Source: Mesoflavibacter sp.
Lineage (GTDB): Bacteria; Pseudomonadota; Alphaproteobacteria; UBA8366; Aestuariispiraceae
Assembly (NCBI GenBank): GCA_017792345.1
Contig: CP051228.1
Span: 1,364,001-1,428,000, forward strand
Length of the DNA stretch: 64,000 nt
Reading direction: 5' to 3'
Under the pieces are notes generated by a model. The model saw only the letters and a program-made list of their open reading frames with translations. It was not told the DNA's origin and did not search any database. Positions 53,799-62,992 of this stretch are shown one piece after another. Each line of letters opens with the position of its first letter. Within the stretch, counting starts at the first letter, position 1. The position numbers and the translations under genes are program-made.

Positions 53799-54089
53799 TT
53801 GCCTGGATATGGATGTCCTCGAAGTAGGCCGGCGCGCATTGTACAGATCTTCCGCCGCCGCATGCCGGATGCAGGTTGGTTGATTCCACCCTTTTTGGTT
53901 GCTGTTCGTGATATTTTTGACGCAGTCACTCCTTCGCCAAGCATTTAGATTGCGTGAATACTTGCGGGCGGCGAGTCCGGACGCCTAGGATAACGGAGCT
54001 TACCTTGGGGGCAGGGTTGGCAGGGTACGGTTCGCGGATAAGCGGGCGAGTACCTTAGGTATTGGTGGGATTCGGGTAGTTAACAGGTA
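53799..54089. other. Intergenic region before the histidine kinase
   Basis: About 290 bp without a supportable gene. It contains an AT-rich patch (53885-53960) and an 11-bp palindrome TACCTTAGGTA (54051-54061) close to the kinase start. No clear promoter is seen. Confidence 0.35.
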
Positions 54090-55229
54090 ATGGACGACGA
54101 GAAGAAGGCCGTTTCACGGCGCCTCTCAGATGACGAAACCCGTGCGCGGCGTGCCGCCGCGATTGCCAAGCTGGGCTATTGGGACGCGGATCTGGAGAAC
54201 AACATCCTTCACCACTCCAGCGAGTATGTCAGCGTGCACGGCCTGCCGCCGGGCACGGTCGTCACACGCCAAGAACAGGTCCTGGAATTGATCCATCCGG
54301 ACGATATCGAGCGCGTTACAATTGAATTCGATATGGTCGACCGTGCGAAGATGGCCTATTCGACCGAATACCGGATTATCCGGCCCGACAATGGTGAAAT
54401 CGCCCATATCCAGGAGATCGGCGAGATCGTTACCGACGAGGCCGGCGCGATCATCGGCCACACCGGCACCTCTCAGGATGTTACCGAACAACGGTACAGT
54501 CAGGCCAAGCTGGAACGCGCGCTGGCGGAATCGGAAATGAACCTTCGGTCCCGCGATCTGTTCCTGGCGAATATGAGCCATGAGTTGCGCACGCCGCTGA
54601 ATGCGATCAGCGGCTATGCCGAGCTGCTGACCACCCTGGACGCGTCCCGGCTGACGGCGGAAAAGGCCAATGGCTATGTCCAAGCGATTCTGCGGGCGTC
54701 GCAGCATCTGACGAACATTATCAGCGACATCCTGCTTCAGGTCGAATTGCAGCGCGACATGCGCCCCGCCGAGCACCAACAGGTCGATGTCGCGGAATTC
54801 ATCGATGACGCGATCGGCATATCCGGCCTGCGCCTGGAGCCGCATTTCGGCAATATCGCGATCGATATCCAACCGGCCGGCGCCGTCGCGCGGTTCGACA
54901 CGCGCCTGGTCAGCCAGGCGTTGATCAATGTGCTGGGCAATGCCGTCAAATATGCCGGTCTGGAAAAGGGCATCACCGTCGGTTTCCGGCCCGATGCGGC
55001 CGGGTTCTACATTTTCGTGGAAGACCGGGGAGACGGCATGACGAAGCTGGAGATCCAGCGCGCGCGGGAGCCTTTCTTTCGCGGTGCCCAGGCGGTCCGC
55101 AAGGCCATACCCGGCACCGGCCTGGGCCTGTCACTGACCCACCGAATCATGGCCCTGCACGGTGGCAGGCTGGAGATCACAAAAGCCGAACACGGCGGCA
55201 CCCGCGTGACCTTCTATTTCCCGTCCTGA
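54090..55229 (+). CDS. Soluble PAS-domain sensor histidine kinase
   Basis: A 379-residue kinase without membrane helices. A PAS_3-type domain (about 25-135, LGYWDADLENNILHHSSEY) precedes the dimerisation domain with phospho-accepting H164 (NMSHELRTPLNAISGY). The ATPase domain has the N-box LINVLGNAVKYAG, G1 VEDRGDGM and G2 GTGLGLSLTHRI (about 346). No response regulator is adjacent, so it is an orphan kinase here. It ends 95 bp before the caspase-fold gene. Confidence 0.92.
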   Translation: MDDEKKAVSRRLSDDETRARRAAAIAKLGYWDADLENNILHHSSEYVSVHGLPPGTVVTRQEQVLELIHPDDIERVTIEFDMVDRAKMAYSTEYRIIRPDNGEIAHIQEIGEIVTDEAGAIIGHTGTSQDVTEQRYSQAKLERALAESEMNLRSRDLFLANMSHELRTPLNAISGYAELLTTLDASRLTAEKANGYVQAILRASQHLTNIISDILLQVELQRDMRPAEHQQVDVAEFIDDAIGISGLRLEPHFGNIAIDIQPAGAVARFDTRLVSQALINVLGNAVKYAGLEKGITVGFRPDAAGFYIFVEDRGDGMTKLEIQRAREPFFRGAQAVRKAIPGTGLGLSLTHRIMALHGGRLEITKAEHGGTRVTFYFPS

Positions 55230-55324
55230 ATTCCCGTTCCGGCTCCGCGCGCCGAGCAAAAACTTCCATATTCCTGCCATTGCGGTACCGTAAGAGGGCT
55301 CAGGAGGAAAAGCGGGGGAATGTC

Positions 55325-57772
55325 ATGGACGCGCCACCTCAGCGTCATTGGTTGTTCAAGGCCGTGGGATGGCTCGCATTACTGATCTGCGCGACGGCCT
55401 GGTCGACGCAATCCCAAGCCGAACGGCGGCTGGCACTGGTAATCGGAAACGGCGCCTATACGGTCGGCCCGTTGGCGAATCCGGTCAACGACGCGGCGTT
55501 GATGGCGGATACCCTGCGCGGCGCGGGCTTTGAGGTCAGCCAGCATGAAAATCTCGGCTATCGCGATCTGCAGCGGGCGGTCGTCGCGTTCGGCCGCGAT
55601 CTGAAGGCGGCGGGCGAAGACACCGTCGGCATGGTCTTCTACGCCGGACACGCCGTCCAGGCGGATGGCGAGAACTACCTGATCCCGGTCGACGCCAATA
55701 TCCAGGATTCCCTGGATCTGCGCATCACGACCCTGGAAGTATCGACCTTGATGGCCAGCCTGCGCTCCGCCGGGAACCGTCTCAACCTGGTCGTCCTGGA
55801 TGCCTGCCGCAACAACCCTTTCCCGTCGATCAGCCGGTCCGGCTCCGGCGGTCTGGCCAAGATCGAGGCGGCCTATGGCACGCTGCTGGCCTATTCGACG
55901 GCGCCGGGAGAGGTTGCGGCGGACGGTACCGGGCGCAACTCCCCCTATACGGCAGCCCTCGCCAAGGCAATCCGGACACCGGGCCTGGCGGTCGAACATG
56001 TATTCAAACGGGTCCGCGTCGATGTGATGGAGCGTACCGGGAACCGTCAGGTACCGTGGGAAAGCTCGTCCCTGACCGGCGACTTCATCTTCATTGACCG
56101 GCCGCCGGAACCGGTCGTCGCCGCCCCCCAGGCGCCGGCCCCGGTACCCAACAACACGGCGGAGATCGAGTACTGGAAGGGCGTCGCGGCCAGCAACGAC
56201 CCGGCCGCCATCCAAACCTATCTGGACGCCTATCCGGACGGATTGTTCACCGCACTGGCACAACAACGTATCGCCGCGCTGCAGGCCGGCCAGGCACAGG
56301 CTGCGCGCAGCCAGCACGAAGCCGCGGCCCGGTCGGCGTGGGACGCCGTGAAGGACAGCGACGATCCAGTGCTGTTGCAATCGATCGTCGATCGCTATGG
56401 CGACACCGTCTATGCCGAAATCGCCCGGGTGAAACTGGACAGCCTGGCGCAGCGGGCCGAAGCGCCACCACAACAGATCGCCGCGCTGCCGCCCCCCGCC
56501 GCCGCGCCGCCGCCGGGCGGAACGGAACGCTATGAAGGGTCCTTCGTGGCGCAGCGGACCTGTTACGGCGGCGGCACCTGGTGCGGCGGCAATACGACGT
56601 TCGACATGGCGATCGAAGTGATGGGGAAGTCCGTTACGCTGACACTCAGCGGTGCACGGACCAGTCTGACCTTGAACGCCGAAATGCGCGGCGACCGCTT
56701 CGCCGCCACCAAATACGTCACCGGCGTGAGCGGCAGCGAAGCCTTCTACTTCACAGGAACGCGTGTCGGGAATTCCTTCCAGGTCGATGCGAAGCGCGGC
56801 ACCCCCGATGCCGTCTTCCTTGGCGAGGCGAAGCGGGTCGATTCCGGCCTTCCCGCCACCGCCGCCTCTATCCCTGTGAACAATCAGGCGGAGTTGCTGT
56901 TCTGGGATTCGATCAAGGATAGCCCGAACAAATCCGACTATGAGGCCTATCTGTCCCAGTTCCCCAATGGCGTATTCGCCGCCATCGCACAGGACCGCGC
57001 GCAACGGGGCTATCAACCCCAAATTGCCAGTCTGCCCCCCGCGGGCCACAGCTTTGACGGCACGTGGCAGGGCCGATTTGTACGCGACTATGTCGATCGG
57101 GGCGATCGATACACGAAATTCGCTTATTTCTGTAAAGAAGAGGAGACCCTCATTGCAGGGGTCGGCATTCAAAACGGCAGGTTCACCGGCACCTTGGTAT
57201 CGCCGGACGGTTATGCGCGAAGTTGGGATACCGTCGTTGCCCCCGACGGAAGGATTGAAGGACGGATCGGTACCGATGTTCAGGTAAGCGGGCAGGCCTC
57301 CGGCAATACGATTGCATTGAAGCTTTCCTACGAACTGACCGGATATGGCGGCTGCAGCGGGGAACTGACGCTGACAAGGCACGCCCAGACACAGGTCGCC
57401 GCGCTGCCGCAAGCGGTCGTCCCCGCCGCGCCCCCACAGGCGCCGCTGGACGGGGAATGGAAACTGATCATCGAGACGGATATCCCGAACCCGCAAGCAA
57501 GATGGTGCCGGTGGGGCGAAAGCGTCGAAGAGCTGGTTACGGTGAACGACGGGACGTTGGATACCCGCGTCTCAACGAATATGGGACACAGCGCCCAGAT
57601 AAAACTATCCCTGGCCGAAACCGGCGCCGACTATTTCGCCAAACCGCAGGGATGGGGACAGCATTTATTCTATGGCGATCTGGACCGGCGGGGCGATGAC
57701 TTCCACGGCGAGATCTTCATCACCATGTCGAACGCCAGATGCAATCAGATCGTCACCTTGCGCCGCCCCTGA
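55325..57772 (+). CDS. Secreted caspase-fold (C14) protein with helical repeats and C-terminal beta domains
   Basis: An 815-residue exported protein. The signal peptide is about 11-32 (GWLALLICATAWSTQSQA), then a caspase-like p20 domain (33-258, RRLALVIGNGAYTVGPLANP). The catalytic dyad is H109 (FYAGHAV) and C161 (LDACRNNPF). Three related 35-40-residue helical units follow (about 279-316, 334-371 and 519-558), spaced by proline/alanine-rich linkers. Then come three beta-rich modules (403-503, 577-688, 709-814), each with paired cysteines. The start at 55325 has GGGGGA six bases upstream. The family is known from alphaproteobacterial orthocaspases, but targets are unknown. No p10-like partner gene is near. 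Confidence 0.9.
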   Translation: MDAPPQRHWLFKAVGWLALLICATAWSTQSQAERRLALVIGNGAYTVGPLANPVNDAALMADTLRGAGFEVSQHENLGYRDLQRAVVAFGRDLKAAGEDTVGMVFYAGHAVQADGENYLIPVDANIQDSLDLRITTLEVSTLMASLRSAGNRLNLVVLDACRNNPFPSISRSGSGGLAKIEAAYGTLLAYSTAPGEVAADGTGRNSPYTAALAKAIRTPGLAVEHVFKRVRVDVMERTGNRQVPWESSSLTGDFIFIDRPPEPVVAAPQAPAPVPNNTAEIEYWKGVAASNDPAAIQTYLDAYPDGLFTALAQQRIAALQAGQAQAARSQHEAAARSAWDAVKDSDDPVLLQSIVDRYGDTVYAEIARVKLDSLAQRAEAPPQQIAALPPPAAAPPPGGTERYEGSFVAQRTCYGGGTWCGGNTTFDMAIEVMGKSVTLTLSGARTSLTLNAEMRGDRFAATKYVTGVSGSEAFYFTGTRVGNSFQVDAKRGTPDAVFLGEAKRVDSGLPATAASIPVNNQAELLFWDSIKDSPNKSDYEAYLSQFPNGVFAAIAQDRAQRGYQPQIASLPPAGHSFDGTWQGRFVRDYVDRGDRYTKFAYFCKEEETLIAGVGIQNGRFTGTLVSPDGYARSWDTVVAPDGRIEGRIGTDVQVSGQASGNTIALKLSYELTGYGGCSGELTLTRHAQTQVAALPQAVVPAAPPQAPLDGEWKLIIETDIPNPQARWCRWGESVEELVTVNDGTLDTRVSTNMGHSAQIKLSLAETGADYFAKPQGWGQHLFYGDLDRRGDDFHGEIFITMSNARCNQIVTLRRP

Positions 57773-57890
57773 TCCCGCCCCCGATGGGCGCGCCCTCGCC
57801 TCTCGACCTAAAGTTTATCTTTCGACGTGTCTATTTCATTTTCAGACAGACTTTGGTTAGCTTGGCGCGTACCTGAACCGGAGCATAGTC

Positions 57891-58397
57891 TTGGCGCTGT
57901 CGATCGATTTTAGTTTCGTCCGTTCGCGAAAGGTCATCGCGCTCGCGGAATACTGGCGGATGAAATGCAATGGCGGCACCTGGCCGACACGGGGCGATCT
58001 CGCACCGACGGATCTCAAGGAACTTCTGCCGAATATCGTCCTAAGTGAGGTAACGCGCAGCCCAATGCAGGTCTATTACCGTTTGGTCGGGACGCGGGTT
58101 GCGGAAATGTCGCGTTTCGATTTCACCGGGCGTTGGCTCCACGACATGAACCCGGCCTCCGTCGACCCCGGGATTTGGCACAAAGGTTATGAAATGCTGT
58201 TGGAAACCGGGCAGCCGGTTTTCGGCCGGACGGGAATCCCCATCGCCGAGGGCAGCGAGATCATGCTGGAGGAGGAATTCGGCCTGTTTCCCCTTGAACT
58301 GGGCGTTTCCGACCGGTTCCAATGCGTCGCTGTGGAGGATTACGGCGACGCCCAGCATATCGATCCGGAGATTCTGCGCGCCATGCAGCCGCGCTGA
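57891..58397 (+). CDS. PAS_5-type single-domain protein
   Basis: A 168-residue protein matching the alphaproteobacterial PAS_5 (PF07310) pattern: ALAEYWRMKCNGGTWPTRGDL near the N-terminus, then PNIVLSEV and YYRLVGTRVAEMSRFDFTGRWL. The function is not established; it is a possible small-molecule sensor without an output domain. The start is a TTG at 57891 with GGAG seven bases upstream. It lies 118 bp after the caspase-fold gene and 36 bp before the VOC gene. Confidence 0.83.
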   Translation: MALSIDFSFVRSRKVIALAEYWRMKCNGGTWPTRGDLAPTDLKELLPNIVLSEVTRSPMQVYYRLVGTRVAEMSRFDFTGRWLHDMNPASVDPGIWHKGYEMLLETGQPVFGRTGIPIAEGSEIMLEEEFGLFPLELGVSDRFQCVAVEDYGDAQHIDPEILRAMQPR

Positions 58398-58433
58398 CGG
58401 CCGGGTCCTGAAATTAGACCGGGAGGAGGAAGG

Positions 58434-58925
58434 ATGTCCGAGATCCAGGGTTTACACCACAACGCCTATCGCTGCCGCGATTCCGAGGCAACCCGTGCCT
58501 TCTATGAGGGTTTCCTGGGCCTGCCGCTGGTCCATGCGTTCGAGATCCGCGAAACCAAGACCGGGCGGGACACACGGGTCCTGCACAGTTTCTATCAAAT
58601 GAAGGACGGGTCCTGTCTGGCCTTCTTCGAAGTCCCCGGATCGCCTTTCGACTTCAGGGACCAGCATGATTACGACCTGCATATCGCCCTGCAAGTGGAT
58701 CGCGAGACGCTGGTCGCCATGTTCGAAAAGGGCAAACAGGCCGGCATCGAAACGCGCGGCATCGCGGATCATCACTTCATCGAATCGATCTATTTCCGCG
58801 ACCCGAACGGCTATGTCATCGAATTGACCACGCCGACCAGCAAGGCCCCCGAAATACTGCAAAAGGCGAAGGACGAGGCACACGGAATCCTGTCCCACTG
58901 GCAGGACACCAAACCGTCGGATTAG
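58434..58925 (+). CDS. VOC-family (glyoxalase/dioxygenase fold) protein
   Basis: A 163-residue vicinal-oxygen-chelate protein with paired beta-alpha-beta-beta-beta modules. GLHHNAYRCRDSEATRAFYEGFLGLPL carries the first metal histidine, DYDLHIALQV the second, and FRDPNGYVIELT the metal glutamate. It could be a lyase, dioxygenase or resistance protein. The ATG at 58434 follows GGAGGAGGAAGG. It converges on the CBS-domain gene (27-bp gap). Confidence 0.88.
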   Translation: MSEIQGLHHNAYRCRDSEATRAFYEGFLGLPLVHAFEIRETKTGRDTRVLHSFYQMKDGSCLAFFEVPGSPFDFRDQHDYDLHIALQVDRETLVAMFEKGKQAGIETRGIADHHFIESIYFRDPNGYVIELTTPTSKAPEILQKAKDEAHGILSHWQDTKPSD

Positions 58926-58952
58926 CCGCCGAGCCCCCGTCCGATCAAACGG

Positions 58953-59402
58953 TCACCCGCCGGGTGTCGCATCGCCTGAAAAGAACGCCTGGAACGCCTT
59001 CGCCCGCGCCGCGGGGGAGGTCTCCTTCTCGAAATGACGCAGCAGGTCCGACATGCTGATCACCCCGACGATCGCACCGGCCTGGGCGACCGGCATATGG
59101 CGGAACTTTCCGGCCGTCATGCGTTCGAAGATGTCGTGCGGATCGTCCGTCGGCAGACAGGTCTTCACCGCCGTCGTGGCAATACCGGAAACCGGCCGTT
59201 TCGCGTAATCGCCACCGCCGACCGCAACGTCATGGACAATATCGCGTTCCGATATTACGCCGAACAGCGACCCGTCCGCGTTCAGAACCAGCAGAAAGCC
59301 GATCCGGTGTTCGGACATGATCTCGGCGGCGTTCTGGATCGTGTTATCCGGTGCTACGCTCAGCGGCGCCGGATGGCCTTCGATTATCGTTGCGATGGTC
59401 AT
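58953..59402 (-). CDS. CBS-domain pair protein
   Basis: A 149-residue protein that is little more than a Bateman module: two CBS motifs (about 8-65 with IGFLLVLNADGSLFGVISERDIV, and 75-130 with FRHMPVAQAGAIVGVISMSDLL). Such stand-alone proteins bind adenosine nucleotides and tune partner enzymes. The C-terminal 25 residues (AARAKAFQAFFSG) form a likely helix. The partner is unknown. It lies 86 bp from the methyltransferase gene on the same strand. Confidence 0.92.
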   Translation of the reverse strand: MTIATIIEGHPAPLSVAPDNTIQNAAEIMSEHRIGFLLVLNADGSLFGVISERDIVHDVAVGGGDYAKRPVSGIATTAVKTCLPTDDPHDIFERMTAGKFRHMPVAQAGAIVGVISMSDLLRHFEKETSPAARAKAFQAFFSGDATPGG

Positions 59403-59488
59403 TTTTCTTTCCCAAACCTCCCCAGCAAACTAGGCCTAACGCGACCCCGTAAAGGCCGCAAAGCAAACCTTTGTGAACGCTGCCCGTT

Positions 59489-60262
59489 TCAGCCCGCGCC
59501 ACCAACCCGCAAGGACGGTTCGGCACGGCCTCTTCCGGCCACTGCCGGGCCGATTTCCGATACCGGGACCAGGCGCGGTCGGAAGGCGACGCGGCGCGCG
59601 GGCGTGGCGGCGTAGACCTGTTTATGCGCCTCGACAAACAGCGCGCCGCCCAATCGCGGGCACCAGCGCCGACCGATCCGCTCCACCGCCGGCCCGGTCC
59701 GCAAAACCAGGTCCCAATCGCTTGGCGGCATGTACAGCGCCCGGGTCGTCAGCAAGGGTTCGAACAGGCTGTCTTTCAGCAGCTTTTCCATCTGATACTT
59801 GCTGTAGGGCTTGCCATGGCCGAAGGGGGTCCGTTCGCTGCGCGCCCAGATTCCCCGCCGGGCCGGAACCACCGCCAGCAGCCGGCCATGCCCGGATAGG
59901 ACCCGCCAGCATTCGCGCATCATGGCGCGCAGATGTTCGCTGTTCTCCAAGGCGTGTACCAGCAACAGCCGGTCGATGGACAGATCGTCGAAAGGAAGCG
60001 ACGTCTCATCGGCCAAGGCAACCCGGTTCGGCTTGCCGCGCGGCCAATGGGTCACGCCTTGATGGGCGGGCATGATGGCCAGGATCCGGTTGGCCTCGCC
60101 CTCGAACTGTTTCAAATAGGGTGTCGCATAGCCGATCCCGGCGATGGTGCAGCCGGTGACGTCCGGCCAATGGGCGCGGATCTCCGCCTGCACGATCCCG
60201 CGCGCGGCCTTGCCGAGACGGCTTCGATAGAAGCGATTGAAATCGACGACGTCACTCCACAT
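59489..60262 (-). CDS. SAM-dependent methyltransferase (type 11)
   Basis: A 257-residue class I methyltransferase. The SAM motif I is atypical (CTIAGIGYATPYLKQF, about 38-53, with one glycine pair). Motif II-III features are ALADETSLPFDDLSIDRLLLVHALENSE and LRAMMRECWRVLSGHGRLLAVVP. Homologues commonly lie beside gloB in proteobacteria, as here (divergent, 107 bp apart). The C-terminal 60 residues are basic. I use the ATG at 60262; the substrate is unknown. Confidence 0.85.
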   Translation of the reverse strand: MWSDVVDFNRFYRSRLGKAARGIVQAEIRAHWPDVTGCTIAGIGYATPYLKQFEGEANRILAIMPAHQGVTHWPRGKPNRVALADETSLPFDDLSIDRLLLVHALENSEHLRAMMRECWRVLSGHGRLLAVVPARRGIWARSERTPFGHGKPYSKYQMEKLLKDSLFEPLLTTRALYMPPSDWDLVLRTGPAVERIGRRWCPRLGGALFVEAHKQVYAATPARRVAFRPRLVPVSEIGPAVAGRGRAEPSLRVGGAG

Positions 60263-60369
60263 GACGCGCACTATATCAGGGACGACAGGTCGGCACATCC
60301 GCCGATCGCGTCCCTTGCCAAACCGCCCGGGCCCGTGAAACTGTAGCGCCCGAACCAGGGAGAGTAGCC

Positions 60370-61134
60370 ATGCTGGATATCCGCCAAATCCCCGTCCTGA
60401 ACGACAATTACGTCTATCTGGTCCGTGAAACGGAAACCGGATCGACCGCCGTCGTCGATCCCGCCGTCGCCGCGCCCGTGCTGGCCGAGGCGGACCGGCT
60501 GGGCTGGAAAATCACCCATATCCTGAACACCCACCATCACGGCGACCATGTCGGCGGCAATATCGAAATTCAGTCGGTGACGGGCTGCCACATCGTCGGG
60601 CCGCGCGCCGACCGCGACCGGATTCCGGGCATCCAGACAGAGGTCGGCGACGGCGATGTCTATCGCTTCGGTGCGGCGGAGGCCCAGGTCTTCGATGTGC
60701 CGGGTCATACACGGGGCCATATCGCCTATTGGTTCGCGTCCGACGACGCCTTGTTCTGCGGCGACACGCTGTTCGCGCTGGGCTGCGGGCGGGTTTTCGA
60801 GGGCACCCATCCGCAGATGTGGCACAGCCTGGGCAAGCTGCGCGCCCTGCCGGACAGCGCGCGGGTATTCTGCGCCCATGAATATACCCAGGCCAATGCC
60901 CGCTTCGCCCTTTCCGTCGATTCGGCCAATGGCGCGCTGAAGGAGCGCGCGGCGCGGATCGACGCGGCCCGCGCGAAGGGCGAACCGACCGTGCCGTCGC
61001 GCCTGAGCGAAGAGAAGGAAACGAATCCTTTCCTGCGGGCGGACGACCCGGATCTGGCCGCGGCCCTCGGCCTGACCGGTGCCAGCGCCGCCGAGGTCTT
61101 TTCCGAAGTCCGGACCCGCAAGGACAATTTCTAA
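60370..61134 (+). CDS. gloB: Hydroxyacylglutathione hydrolase (glyoxalase II)
   Basis: Hydrolyses S-lactoylglutathione to lactate and glutathione, completing methylglyoxal detoxification. The 254-residue protein has the metallo-beta-lactamase motif THHHGDHVGG (about 56-65), the later ligands in DVPGHTRGHIAYW, GDTLFALGCGR and AHEY, and the C-terminal helical domain with KETNPFLR for glutathione binding. It complements the GST and VOC genes nearby and the deglycation module at 7.5-8.8 kb. Confidence 0.95.
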   Translation: MLDIRQIPVLNDNYVYLVRETETGSTAVVDPAVAAPVLAEADRLGWKITHILNTHHHGDHVGGNIEIQSVTGCHIVGPRADRDRIPGIQTEVGDGDVYRFGAAEAQVFDVPGHTRGHIAYWFASDDALFCGDTLFALGCGRVFEGTHPQMWHSLGKLRALPDSARVFCAHEYTQANARFALSVDSANGALKERAARIDAARAKGEPTVPSRLSEEKETNPFLRADDPDLAAALGLTGASAAEVFSEVRTRKDNF

Positions 61135-61165
61135 CGCGAACCGTCGACCCTGGAGGAAAATGCGA

Positions 61166-61774
61166 ATGAAACTGCTGTTCAGCGACACGTCCCCCTATGC
61201 CCGAAAATGCGTTGTTGCCGCCCATGAAAAGGGCCTGGCCGACCGGATCGAGATCGAGCGCGTCAATCCGTTCGAAACCGACTTCCACGAGGTGAACCCG
61301 CTAAACAAGGTGCCCTGTCTGGTGCGGGAGGATGGGCCCAGCCTGTTCGACAGCTTTGTCATTTGCGACCACCTGGACCGCTTGGGCGGGGGCAATCCCT
61401 TGATCCCGGCTGCCGGGACCGACCGCGACCGGGTGCTGCGCCTGCATGCCATCGGTCAGGGCATAACGGACGCCGCCCTGAACCTGCGCAGTCAGGTCAT
61501 GCGCGACGCGAAGCTGGATACGCCGCTGCCGAAGGACTGGTTCATCGATCGGCAATGGTCGGCGATCCAGAAAAGCTGCAAGCTGTTGGATCAGGAAATC
61601 GACAGTCTTCAGGGCACTCTGGATCTGGGACAGATCTCTGTCGGGACGGCGCTGGGCTATCTCGATCTGCGCTTCCCGGAATCGGCCTGGCGGCATCACG
61701 CCCCGGCTCTGGCGACCTGGTACGAGACATTCTCGCAGCGCCCGTCCATGCAGGCGACCGCACCCAAGGGCTGA
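61166..61774 (+). CDS. Glutathione S-transferase family protein
   Basis: A 202-residue GST. The N-domain opens KLLFSDTSPYARKCVVAAHEKGL, then NPLNKVPCLVREDGPSLFDSFVICDHL for glutathione contact. The helical C-domain has the capping stretch LDLGQISVGTALGYLDLRF. The serine in DTSPYARK is the likely catalytic residue. The start is the second of two ATGs (61160 and 61166); GGAGG at 61152-61156 is better spaced to the second. It follows gloB by 31 bp and precedes the cupin gene by 9 bp. Confidence 0.88.
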   Translation: MKLLFSDTSPYARKCVVAAHEKGLADRIEIERVNPFETDFHEVNPLNKVPCLVREDGPSLFDSFVICDHLDRLGGGNPLIPAAGTDRDRVLRLHAIGQGITDAALNLRSQVMRDAKLDTPLPKDWFIDRQWSAIQKSCKLLDQEIDSLQGTLDLGQISVGTALGYLDLRFPESAWRHHAPALATWYETFSQRPSMQATAPKG

Positions 61775-61783
61775 GCATAAGCC

Positions 61784-62242
61784 ATGTCCGATCTGACGGC
61801 ACAGCGGATCGTCGAAATGCTGAACCTGCAGGCGCATCCCGAAGGCGGCTGGTACAGCGAAACCTACCGCCACGATCCCGGCACTGGCGGACGCGGCGCC
61901 TCGACGGCGATCTATTATCTGCTGGAGGCGGACGACCGGTCGGCGTGGCACCGGGTAAAGGATGCCGATGAAGTCTGGCATTGGCATGCCGGGGCGCCGC
62001 TGGCCATGACCCTGTCGCCGGACGGGCGGATCAGCACGTCCCATCGGCTGGGGCCGGATCTGGTGTCGGGACAGCGCCCGCAACTGGTCGTCCCGGCCGG
62101 TCATTGGCAGACGGCCAAGAGCGTCGGGCATTGGACCCTGGTCGGCTGCACCGTCGCCCCGGCCTTCCAGTTCGAAAGCTTCGAAATGGCCCCGCCCGAT
62201 TGGGAACCCGGACAAGGCCCGCCGGACGGTCCAGCGACATGA
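61784..62242 (+). CDS. Cupin_5 (DUF985) family protein
   Basis: A 152-residue cupin of the DUF985 type: LQAHPEGGWYSETYRHD (about 15-31), STAIYYLLEADDRSAWHRVKDADEVWHWHAG and, near the end, GHWTLVGCTVAPAFQFESFEMA. The conserved histidines could bind a metal, but the family's reaction is unknown. The stop overlaps the ATG of the Fe-S protein (ATGA), and the GST stop is 9 bp upstream, so a gloB-GST-cupin-FeS operon is plausible. Confidence 0.9.
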   Translation: MSDLTAQRIVEMLNLQAHPEGGWYSETYRHDPGTGGRGASTAIYYLLEADDRSAWHRVKDADEVWHWHAGAPLAMTLSPDGRISTSHRLGPDLVSGQRPQLVVPAGHWQTAKSVGHWTLVGCTVAPAFQFESFEMAPPDWEPGQGPPDGPAT

Positions 62243-62895
62243 CCTACGATGGGATCGCGGCGGATCTGGCGGCGGTCGGCCTGGCCGCGCGTGGCGGATT
62301 TCACCCCGGCCCGGCGGATGCGGCCCCGACGACCTGCCGCAGTATCATCCTGGTCGGCAATGTCGGGCCGGAGTTCTGGCCGCATTTCGAGGCCGGACGC
62401 CGGGACGAGCCCAACGCGCTGGATTCCTGGACCAAACGCCAGGTGGACCGGATCGCGGCCAAAGCCGGCGGCTGGGCCGTCTATCCGTCCGACGGACCGC
62501 CTTACTTCCCGTTCCAGCGCTGGGCCATGAAGGCGGAACCGGTTCATCCGTCCCCCATCGGCATGTTGATCCATCCCGATTTCGGCCTGTGGCACGCCTA
62601 TCGCGCGGCGATCTGCCTGCATGATGTGCTACCTTTGCCGGCGCGGGACGAAAGACCCAGCCCCTGCGCGGCCTGTGCCGACAAGCCTTGCCTGACCACC
62701 TGTCCGGTCGGCGCGTTTACAGGACAAGGCTATGACGTGCCGGCCTGCGCCGCGCATCTGCGCACGGAAGACGGCCGCGATTGCGTCGAGCAGGGATGCC
62801 GGGCGCGCCGCGCCTGTCCGGTTGCCGGGCCCGACCTTTACGCCGCCGGTCAGGCCGCTTTCCACATGCGTGCCTTCGTCGCCGCTCGCGACTGA
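62239..62895 (+). CDS. 4Fe-4S ferredoxin-like protein, distantly QueG-like
   Basis: A 218-residue cytoplasmic protein I cannot name with certainty. The ferredoxin motif is C-x2-C-x4-C-x3-CP in CAACADKPCLTTCPVGAF (about 145-162). Further cysteines follow (VPACAAHL, DCVEQGCRARRACPV). The upstream segment IGMLIHPDFGLWHAYRAAI resembles the cobalamin-site region of epoxyqueuosine reductase QueG, but the protein is much shorter. A redox enzyme or electron carrier is likely. It overlaps the cupin gene by 4 bp. Confidence 0.7.
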   Translation: MTYDGIAADLAAVGLAARGGFHPGPADAAPTTCRSIILVGNVGPEFWPHFEAGRRDEPNALDSWTKRQVDRIAAKAGGWAVYPSDGPPYFPFQRWAMKAEPVHPSPIGMLIHPDFGLWHAYRAAICLHDVLPLPARDERPSPCAACADKPCLTTCPVGAFTGQGYDVPACAAHLRTEDGRDCVEQGCRARRACPVAGPDLYAAGQAAFHMRAFVAARD

Positions 62896-62992
62896 ATCGA
62901 CTGCCCGCCGAAAACACCCCATCAGAAAAAACGCCTGCCCCTTCGATAGCCGGTTCCGAAAGAAACCCGAACCGACCGATCGGAGGTCACCC

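Noticed and set aside
55379-57496. A 705-codon open frame opposite the caspase-fold gene
   Set aside because: Antisense shadow; the plus-strand protein has a signal peptide and catalytic motifs.
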